Shown: piece by piece, positions 6,899-11,879 of the stretch | Layout: every line of letters begins with the position of its first letter | Numbering within the stretch: the first letter of the stretch is position 1 | From: Bifidobacterium breve | Lineage (GTDB): Bacteria > Actinomycetota > Acidimicrobiia > Acidimicrobiales > Ilumatobacteraceae | Assembly: GCA_945896935.1 (NCBI GenBank) | Contig: CAMDER010000029.1 | Coordinates: forward strand, 1 to 13,895 | DNA length: 13,895 bases | Direction of reading: 5' to 3' | Notes under the pieces: generated by a model | Seen by the model: only the letters and a program-made list of their open reading frames with translations | The model's database searches: none | Told to the model about the DNA's origin: nothing | Program-made: the position numbers and the translations under genes

Positions 6899-7698
6899 AT
6901 CTGCTTCGGCGCATCTGGGCTTAAGAGACGTCCGGTCGTCAAGAAACCGGTGTGAGCAACCATTCGGTGATCTGGTCGAACTGCCTGGCCTTCGATATAC
7001 CAACCTCGATGCAACACTTCTAAAGTACGCGTCCCTGTCCACATCGGATTAGCCATCGCTTCGCGTGTTTGCACAGCCTGAGTAATTGATGGTGTGTACG
7101 CCAACAAAATTCCGCCAGGCCGCATCACCTTTTGCGCATGAGGAACAACCTGCCAGGGTTCGGGCAAATCAAGAATAACCCGATCTATATCTGGAGCGTC
7201 AATACCTTCGTAACAGTCACGAACCTCAACGTGGTACCTCGACAAGGCTTCTTCGCCTAGGAAAGAACGGACATTGGTGACGGCGCGGTTAGCGAAGTCT
7301 TCACGCAACTCATAGCCAACAATGTCGGCGCCGTAACGCAGCATGGTCATCGACAGTGCCCCTGAACCCACGCCACTTTCTAATACTTTGACGCCAGGTC
7401 CAATGTCGGCCAGCATGCAAATCGGCGCCAGGTCTTTGGGATAAATCACTTGTGCCCCACGGGGCATCTCCACGACAAAATCTTCTAAGGTCGGGCGTAA
7501 CGCAATGTAGCGCGCTCCCTTTGTTGACTGGACCCGAAAGCCCTCGGGTTGACCGGCGATTTCGCTGTGCGAAACATACCCAGCATGACTATGAAATTCG
7601 GAGCCCTCAGTCAGGTTGATCAGATAACGGCGTTGCTTGCCATCAATCAAAAGAACTTTGTCACCGTAGGCGAATGTTGGAGAAGTTAAGGAACTCAT
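6895..7698 (-). CDS. trmI: tRNA (adenine-58-N1)-methyltransferase
   Basis: This enzyme transfers a methyl group from SAM to N1 of A58 in the T-loop of tRNA. It has 267 residues, like mycobacterial Rv2118c. A small N-terminal beta domain (about 1-65, with GDKVLLIDGKQRRYLINL) precedes the Rossmann-type methyltransferase domain. ALRPTLEDFVVEMPRGAQVIYPKD leads into motif I KVLESGVGSGALSM (104-117), with acidic residues at the SAM ribose and adenine (VGYELRE) and the family motif ILDLPEPW (175-182) near the active site. ATG at 7698 overlaps the ttuA stop as ATGA. GGAGG at 7713-7709, ten bases upstream and within ttuA, supports the start. Co-transcription with ttuB-ttuA groups two T-arm modifications. 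A trmI homologue near the proteasome genes is also known from mycobacteria and other actinobacteria (recalled). Confidence 0.95.
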   Translation of the reverse strand: MSSLTSPTFAYGDKVLLIDGKQRRYLINLTEGSEFHSHAGYVSHSEIAGQPEGFRVQSTKGARYIALRPTLEDFVVEMPRGAQVIYPKDLAPICMLADIGPGVKVLESGVGSGALSMTMLRYGADIVGYELREDFANRAVTNVRSFLGEEALSRYHVEVRDCYEGIDAPDIDRVILDLPEPWQVVPHAQKVMRPGGILLAYTPSITQAVQTREAMANPMWTGTRTLEVLHRGWYIEGQAVRPDHRMVAHTGFLTTGRLLSPDAPKQI

Positions 7699-8684
7699 TT
7701 TTTGGAGGCCTCCGCCTGCACACGTTTTTGTGACCGTGATTTCTTGCGAATCAATTCGACTGAAACTGGCTCATGGGCCGCTGACCGTTCAACGAGTCGA
7801 CAAAAAGCACACACCGAACCCTCTTCGCCACCAGTTGGTGCCCCACACTGAATACATGGCGTCACGCTGTCGGCACCCGTCGCGGCAATTGCTGCCAAAA
7901 CTGGCGCCATACGATCGAGGAAACCTAAGTAATACGAAGATTTGGTGCCAGGCGACTTTTCTTCCAGCAGGTTCAAAACTTCTTTGTACCCAATATGGCG
8001 GTTACCTTCGGCCATCGGGCACTCTTCAACGATGTAATCAATCCCGCGTATGACACACCAGGCCGCCATCTCACGTTCGGTTAAGCGAATTAACGGCTTG
8101 ACCTTTTTTGGGAAACCATGACGACTCGGCAATACCGGAAGTTGCCGCGCTAAATATTCAACGTCCCAGCGCAGAGCATTACCAAACAGAACTGCGGCTT
8201 CATCGTCGAGATTATGCCCAGTAACAACGACGTCATATCCCCCATCAACAGCAGCTTTATCAAACAAATGCCGTTTGCTCATTCCGCATGCCGAACACGG
8301 AACTCGACCTGTCACCTTTGTTGCAGTTGGAATGTCATAGCCATAGTCGTCGCGTAATGAAACGACCGTGAGTTTCAAGTTTCGTTCTTGAGCAAACCGC
8401 TCGGTGTATTCGCGCGACTCTTCGCTGTATTCACCGATGCCTAAAGCGATATACAAACCGTCGGCTTGATAACCAAGTTCGACCAACATATCCCAGACGG
8501 CCAATGAATCTTTTCCACCTGAAACCGCGACTAACACCCGGTCCGTCTTTTGCAGCATGTCATGATCATGAATCGCTTTTTCAACTTGCCGGCGACACAT
8601 TTGTAGAAAATGCTCGGCACAAAAATTAGCGTTGTGGCGGGGTAACTCGATAATCGCTGGACCGCGACAGGTACGACATTTCAC
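7695..8684 (-). CDS. ttuA: TtuA-type tRNA 2-thiouridine synthetase (T54)
   Basis: This belongs to the TtcA/TtuA family, which adenylates a tRNA uridine with a PP-loop and inserts sulfur with the help of a [4Fe-4S] cluster. TtuA thiolates T54 in the T-loop. Taking GTG at 8684 as start gives 329 residues: zinc finger (CRTC at 3-6, CAEH at 22-25); PP-loop SGGKDS (55-60); cluster cysteines C130 and C133 (PCSACGMSKR) and C222 (EECPMAEGN); NLDDEAAVLFGN; C-terminal zinc finger CIQC (277-280) with C292 and C295. These cluster cysteines have the same numbers as I recall for Thermus TtuA. A longer version from ATG 8720 would overlap ttuB by 35 bases and add 12 unconserved residues; the GTG lies one base after the ttuB stop. 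The stop overlaps trmI as ATGA. The basic lysine-rich tail (KKSRSQKRVQAEASKK) may help bind RNA. The sulfur donor should be the adjacent TtuB-like protein; TtcA is the less likely alternative. Confidence 0.93.
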   Translation of the reverse strand: MKCRTCRGPAIIELPRHNANFCAEHFLQMCRRQVEKAIHDHDMLQKTDRVLVAVSGGKDSLAVWDMLVELGYQADGLYIALGIGEYSEESREYTERFAQERNLKLTVVSLRDDYGYDIPTATKVTGRVPCSACGMSKRHLFDKAAVDGGYDVVVTGHNLDDEAAVLFGNALRWDVEYLARQLPVLPSRHGFPKKVKPLIRLTEREMAAWCVIRGIDYIVEECPMAEGNRHIGYKEVLNLLEEKSPGTKSSYYLGFLDRMAPVLAAIAATGADSVTPCIQCGAPTGGEEGSVCAFCRLVERSAAHEPVSVELIRKKSRSQKRVQAEASKK

Positions 8685-8685
8685 G

Positions 8686-8883
8686 TCAGAAACCCCCGGA
8701 AATGACCGGACGGATTTCAATCACATCGTCTTTATCAAGTTCTTCATCACCAGGTACCAAGGTTCCATTCCTGATCACTAAGTGTGATTCTCTCGGAAGA
8801 CCCAATTCAACGAGTAAGGCATGCACGCGTCGGCGACCTTCAATCTCAATTTCGCGGCGCGGGTTGCGCAAAATAACTTTCAT
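8686..8883 (-). CDS. ttuB: TtuB/ThiS/MoaD-type ubiquitin-like sulfur carrier ending in GGF
   Basis: This 65-residue beta-grasp protein is of the ThiS/MoaD/TtuB class. In this class the C-terminal Gly-Gly is adenylated by an E1-like enzyme and turned into a thiocarboxylate that donates sulfur. Visible: N-terminal strands MKVILRNP and REIEIEGRR, the helix VHALLVELGLP, the strand SHLVIRNGTLVPGDEEL, then DDVIEIRPVISGG. The gene sits directly before ttuA, so it is the likely sulfur donor for tRNA thiolation; in Thermus, TtuB is also conjugated to proteins. The oddity is one Phe after Gly-63–Gly-64, which would have to be removed before activation unless the terminus works differently. The E1-like partner and any JAMM protease are not in this window. 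ATG at 8883 is six bases after the preceding gene. MoaD or ThiS function is possible, but the neighbour argues for TtuB. Confidence 0.85.
   Translation of the reverse strand: MKVILRNPRREIEIEGRRRVHALLVELGLPRESHLVIRNGTLVPGDEELDKDDVIEIRPVISGGF
8693..8697 (-). promoter_or_regulatory. Purine run serving the ttuA GTG start
   Basis: The minus strand reads CCGGGGGTTTCTGACGTG: a G run eight bases before the GTG, with the ttuB TGA in between. With the protein alignment it favours the GTG at 8684 over the upstream ATG at 8720. It is not a canonical AGGAGG. Confidence 0.45.
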
Positions 8884-8889
8884 GAACGA

Positions 8890-9108
8890 TCAGCGATTCC
8901 GTCGTCGTGCTTTTGGCTCGAGAGCCGAAACCGAAACTGATTGTCCGGGTCGCAAGACTTCGGTCGAAACTACTTGCGGAGACCGCGCCATCATTTTTCG
9001 CATGAGCTTAAAGCCCCAGACAAAAACTCCGACGATAAACCACGAACGGCGGCCACCAAGAAGACCTTCTTTGACACTGCGCGACCGCAGGTACGACATC
9101 AGCGCCAT
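8890..9108 (-). CDS. Small basic membrane-associated protein, unknown family
   Basis: I do not recognise this 72-residue protein. It starts MALMSYLRSRSVKEGLLGG, has a hydrophobic segment at about 22-35 (SWFIVGVFVWGFKL) that could be a short membrane span or amphipathic anchor, then a basic patch (MRKMMARS). A beta-like stretch follows (VVSTEVLRPGQSVSVSALEP), and the tail is strongly basic (KARRRNR). ATG at 9108 is nine bases after the preceding stop; a second ATG lies three codons in. It is six bases before ttuB, so it belongs to the same transcript. The layout resembles YqjK-like small proteins that accompany holin-like YqjE proteins, which would fit its two upstream neighbours; I cannot confirm homology. 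Confidence 0.75.
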   Translation of the reverse strand: MALMSYLRSRSVKEGLLGGRRSWFIVGVFVWGFKLMRKMMARSPQVVSTEVLRPGQSVSVSALEPKARRRNR

Positions 9109-9117
9109 GACGTTGCT

Positions 9118-9336
9118 TCAGACGCGCCGAATCTCGACAACTGTCGAACGACGCTTTCCACTTCGACGACCCATCAGATAAAAGGCCACAACTAAAATAA
9201 CTCCGACTCCGCCAGCGATAGCCAGCAGAGTTGAACGTCGATCGTCAACTTTGCCTTGCACGTCTCCTTGAAGCGTGCGCAACTTTGACTCGATGTCCTC
9301 ACGGGAAATTCGCGATTCATTCTTCGAATTGGCCAT
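9118..9336 (-). CDS. Small single-span membrane protein
   Basis: This 72-residue protein starts MANSKNESRISREDIESKLR. A hydrophilic, probably helical N-terminal half (about 10-33) precedes one clear membrane span (about 35-55, TLLAIAGGVGVILVVAFYLM) and a basic tail GRRSGKRRSTVVEIRRV, so the N-terminus may be outside and the tail inside by the positive-inside rule. It resembles in layout the DUF3618/YqjD-type proteins often encoded beside holin-like proteins; family membership is not established. The frame stays open up to 9522, but that longer version lies wholly inside the previous gene. The ATG at 9336 shares the sequence TGATG with the previous stop, which marks it as the coupled start. 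Confidence 0.8.
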   Translation of the reverse strand: MANSKNESRISREDIESKLRTLQGDVQGKVDDRRSTLLAIAGGVGVILVVAFYLMGRRSGKRRSTVVEIRRV

Positions 9337-9683
9337 CAGTTGGGTTCCTTTCCAAGAGTTGCCTTCTTGACTCGCGACAAAGCGACCCAAGCCAGTCCAA
9401 GACACAAGGCGAGAACGATCACATAGGGGACCCACGAGAACCCACCATCGAAGGCGTGAAGTTCGGTTTGCAGAAGTCGCAGGATTCCGAGAAGAACGAA
9501 GACGAGACCGAGGCCAATACACGTCGCCCCGGCCGAACCGAGCGCCAACCAGCGGCCAGCTCCCTTGAGAGGACCAAGAGTTTCTTGTTTGGCGTATTCC
9601 TTGACGAGGTCAACAACGTCGCCGACGCCCGCCGATTCACGACGAACCGACGCTCGACTTGTTCGTGACGTCTCTTCAGCCAT
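9336..9683 (-). CDS. Phage_holin_3_6 / Actinobacterial Holin-X-like membrane protein
   Basis: This 115-residue membrane protein has a hydrophilic N-terminal part (1-44), span 1 at about 45-71 (WLALGSAGATCIGLGLVFVL and following), a short loop with DGGFSWVPY, span 2 at about 84-104 (YVIVLALCLGLAWVALSRV), and a lysine-rich end (KKATLGKEPN). This two-span plan is that of the DUF1469/YqjE proteins, named after holins but widespread in chromosomes with no lysis role shown. The conserved-looking VDLVKEYAKQETLGPLKGAG before span 1 is typical of the group. The stop overlaps the next start (TGATG). The Shine-Dalgarno at the ATG (9683) is weak. No lysin or phage gene is nearby, so a host membrane role is more likely. 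Confidence 0.75.
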   Translation of the reverse strand: MAEETSRTSRASVRRESAGVGDVVDLVKEYAKQETLGPLKGAGRWLALGSAGATCIGLGLVFVLLGILRLLQTELHAFDGGFSWVPYVIVLALCLGLAWVALSRVKKATLGKEPN

Positions 9684-9755
9684 GCCTAGTTTCTAGCACC
9701 AGAACGGGCAAACCCCACCTTAAGGGCTGTTTCTCGAAGGCCATTTCTCGCTCAA

Positions 9756-10385
9756 TCACTCACCTTGCAGGCGGAATCGGCAGGCGGCTTCAACATCGCT
9801 CAAGGCCGACTCCAACAATTCCAAGCGGCTTGCGGGATCCTCGCAAATCAACAGACGTTGACGATCGGCTGGGCCAATTGGGGCGAGAGCAACCAGTTGA
9901 AAAGACGCGAAACTCGCGTCGGCTGAGAGTTCGATATCTGCCAAATCAAGTGGCGGACCACCTAATTTTTCAAACAATGAACTGACCTCGACGACCATGC
10001 CAAAGAGGCGACTTACTTCTGCCGAGTCAATCCCGTCCGACAAGTTATCTGGCCAATCCTCCACCAAAGCAATGGGGTACGGAGCGTCGGGCAACCATTC
10101 ATAAACGCGCAGTCGTCGAACTCCGAGCGCAAGTATCACCCGACGTCCATCCGGAGTCACCTGCGTCTCAATGATCCGCGCCACCGTTCCGGTCATCGAA
10201 CGAATGTCTCCCCCACCCACCTCGTGACCGCGCTCAATGAGGACCACGCCAAACTCGGGGTCACTGTTCGTCAGAACATCAGACATCATTTGTTGATATC
10301 TCGGTTCGAATATTTGCAATGGCAATAACGAGCCCGGGACTAGTGGAGTTCCTAAAGGGAACATCGGCAAACGATAATTATTCAC
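9756..10385 (-). CDS. Free-standing Lon N-terminal (LON substrate-binding) domain protein
   Basis: This 209-residue protein consists of the domain that in Lon protease binds substrates, without the AAA or protease parts. The N-terminus YRLPMFPLGTPLVPGSLLPLQIFEPRY is the hallmark strand-turn-strand. VVLIERGHEVGGGD and GTVARIIETQ, then GRRVILALGVRRLRVYEW, follow the usual order. A helical C-terminal part (about 115-205) has ADRQRLLICEDPASRLELLESAL. Start: GTG at 10385, 14 bases after the dacB stop, keeps the full first strand. The ATG at 10364 would lose part of it, and a frame reaching back to 10496 runs over dacB. No good Shine-Dalgarno is present, so coupling to dacB is possible. The biochemical role of such single-domain proteins is largely unknown. 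No zinc finger or RING-like part is fused. Confidence 0.9.
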   Translation of the reverse strand: MNNYRLPMFPLGTPLVPGSLLPLQIFEPRYQQMMSDVLTNSDPEFGVVLIERGHEVGGGDIRSMTGTVARIIETQVTPDGRRVILALGVRRLRVYEWLPDAPYPIALVEDWPDNLSDGIDSAEVSRLFGMVVEVSSLFEKLGGPPLDLADIELSADASFASFQLVALAPIGPADRQRLLICEDPASRLELLESALSDVEAACRFRLQGE

Positions 10386-10399
10386 AAAACAACCCGAGG

Positions 10400-11872
10400 T
10401 CAAGGAGCCACTGGCGTAGCGGGCAAGGGCGTAATCGCTGCAGCGGTAGGCCCTTGCGGGTATGAGCCAAGCGCTTGCGTCAATACACCTTCCCAAAGTG
10501 GCTTAAAGACTTTGTCATCATCAACACCCGGCGATTGAAGTAACAAGGCGAAACGTATCGTCGATCCACCTTCAACAGGTACAAAGCCAACCAGTGCTTT
10601 CACTCCAGTGAGGCTTCCAGTCTTTCCATATAGTCGGCCTTGCAAAGTTGTACCAACAAAAAAATTCGACAAAGTTCCGGACGTACCTGCAACTGCCAAT
10701 TTTGAAATCAGTGGATCAGAGGCTTCGTAACGTTCAAGAACGGCCAAAAATGCTGCACATGTCACCTTGTTGTCCCCCGATAATCCCGAACCATCGCTCA
10801 ATGCGACTCCTTCGAGAGGAACGCCCCACGAACTCAATTTGGCCATCACGGCTGAATTGCCGGCCGCACGCGTTCCGGCACCGCTTAATTGATAACCGAT
10901 TTCTTTCAACAACATTTCAGCAGTGTTGTTATCACTGTTTTGCAACATCTCGCCGATGATGTCAACGAGCGGCGCAGATTGGACTGCCGCTACCGTTGCC
11001 AAGCCAACCGGAGTCACACCAGATGCCGGAGCGCCAATAATCGTCACACCCCGTTCTTGCAACAAACGGTAGAACTCTTGGGCAGCACCCATCGCCGGAT
11101 TAGTTGCCTTCATTGTTGCGCCGAGAACCGCTCCGTCGTTGACTAACAAACCAGAAATTGGACCACCTTGAATTGCGCGAAACCCAATTGGCCATGATGG
11201 TGGGTACAACTCGGCGTCGTAGTGCGACGCATCGCCCACAACATTGCCAGTGATTTGTGTAACCCCCGCCGCCACAACCGAATCTGCGAGTGCTTCGAGC
11301 GATGTAGCGGGTTGTTGTGGATATTTAGACAAAGTCAAATCGTTGGGGTACCAAGAAGACGCCAACAACGGATCTCCCGCACCCACCAAATAAATAGATC
11401 CAACAACGCCTGCGTTAATTTCGGCTTTGACCTCAGTCGAATAAGTGAAATCTGCGCCGAGAGAATCAAGAGCAGTTGCTGCAACCAAAAATTTCACGGT
11501 GCTCGCTGGTGTCACCGGAGTATCAATGCCATCAGACAACATCAACACTCCGTCGACAGAAACGGCGACACATGAACCCGCAAGAACCGATCCACCTAAC
11601 GGACGCAATGCTTGCTCGAAAGCAATTGAAGATGTCTCGCGAGCTAATACTCCAGGTGTTCGGCGAGCCGACAAAACAGGAGTCTGCGGAGTGTTCGCTG
11701 GCGTAGTCGCCACCAGATCGGGTGCTGGCGGAGAACTGTTGTCATGTGAATTTGCGAACTGCCACAGCCCACCAAGAATAATTGATGGCACGATTGCCAA
11801 GAAGATCAAGCTGGCTACGGGATTGTTTGATGGTCGCGAGCGTCTCGTGACGCGAGCCTCTGACTGCGTCAT
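10400..11872 (-). CDS. dacB: D-alanyl-D-alanine carboxypeptidase/endopeptidase, PBP4 (S13) family
   Basis: This is a low-molecular-weight class C penicillin-binding protein that trims or cleaves peptidoglycan cross-links outside the cytoplasmic membrane. It has 490 residues. Residues 1-17 are basic and cytosolic. A signal anchor (about 18-38, NPVASLIFLAIVPSIILGGL) is followed by a Ser/Thr/Pro/Ala linker (about 45-75) and the catalytic domain. All three active-site motifs are present: SxxK at S124-K127 (PASTVKF), SxN at S313-N315 (NSDNNTAEM), and KTG at 417-419 (YGKTGSL). The large inserted domain typical of PBP4 lies between the first two (about 150-280). The C-terminus is proline/alanine-rich. 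ATG at 11872 is seven bases after the acyl-CoA synthetase stop, with GAGGAAAG overlapping that stop region. The DacB name rests on family motifs; the balance of carboxypeptidase and endopeptidase activity cannot be read off. Confidence 0.95.
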   Translation of the reverse strand: MTQSEARVTRRSRPSNNPVASLIFLAIVPSIILGGLWQFANSHDNSSPPAPDLVATTPANTPQTPVLSARRTPGVLARETSSIAFEQALRPLGGSVLAGSCVAVSVDGVLMLSDGIDTPVTPASTVKFLVAATALDSLGADFTYSTEVKAEINAGVVGSIYLVGAGDPLLASSWYPNDLTLSKYPQQPATSLEALADSVVAAGVTQITGNVVGDASHYDAELYPPSWPIGFRAIQGGPISGLLVNDGAVLGATMKATNPAMGAAQEFYRLLQERGVTIIGAPASGVTPVGLATVAAVQSAPLVDIIGEMLQNSDNNTAEMLLKEIGYQLSGAGTRAAGNSAVMAKLSSWGVPLEGVALSDGSGLSGDNKVTCAAFLAVLERYEASDPLISKLAVAGTSGTLSNFFVGTTLQGRLYGKTGSLTGVKALVGFVPVEGGSTIRFALLLQSPGVDDDKVFKPLWEGVLTQALGSYPQGPTAAAITPLPATPVAP

Positions 11873-11879
11873 TGTTCAA

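Noticed and set aside
9337..9522. N-terminal extension of the small membrane protein gene to 9522
   Set aside because: The added 62 residues lie entirely in the holin-like gene in another frame and are Arg/Trp/Ser-rich shadow sequence. The ATG at 9336 is coupled to the previous stop.
9336..9683. Prophage or lysis cassette, suggested by the holin-like protein
   Set aside because: No endolysin, integrase, capsid or other phage gene is nearby, and holin-X/YqjE proteins are ordinary chromosomal proteins in actinobacteria.
9684..9755. Terminator between the Lon-domain gene and the holin-like gene
   Set aside because: I looked for a GC-rich hairpin followed by T residues on the minus strand and found none; only a TTTCTCG word repeated by chance.
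10386..10496. Start of the Lon-domain gene at 10496
   Set aside because: It would overlap the dacB 3' end by nearly 100 bases and add residues unlike the domain; the family N-terminus begins right after GTG 10385.
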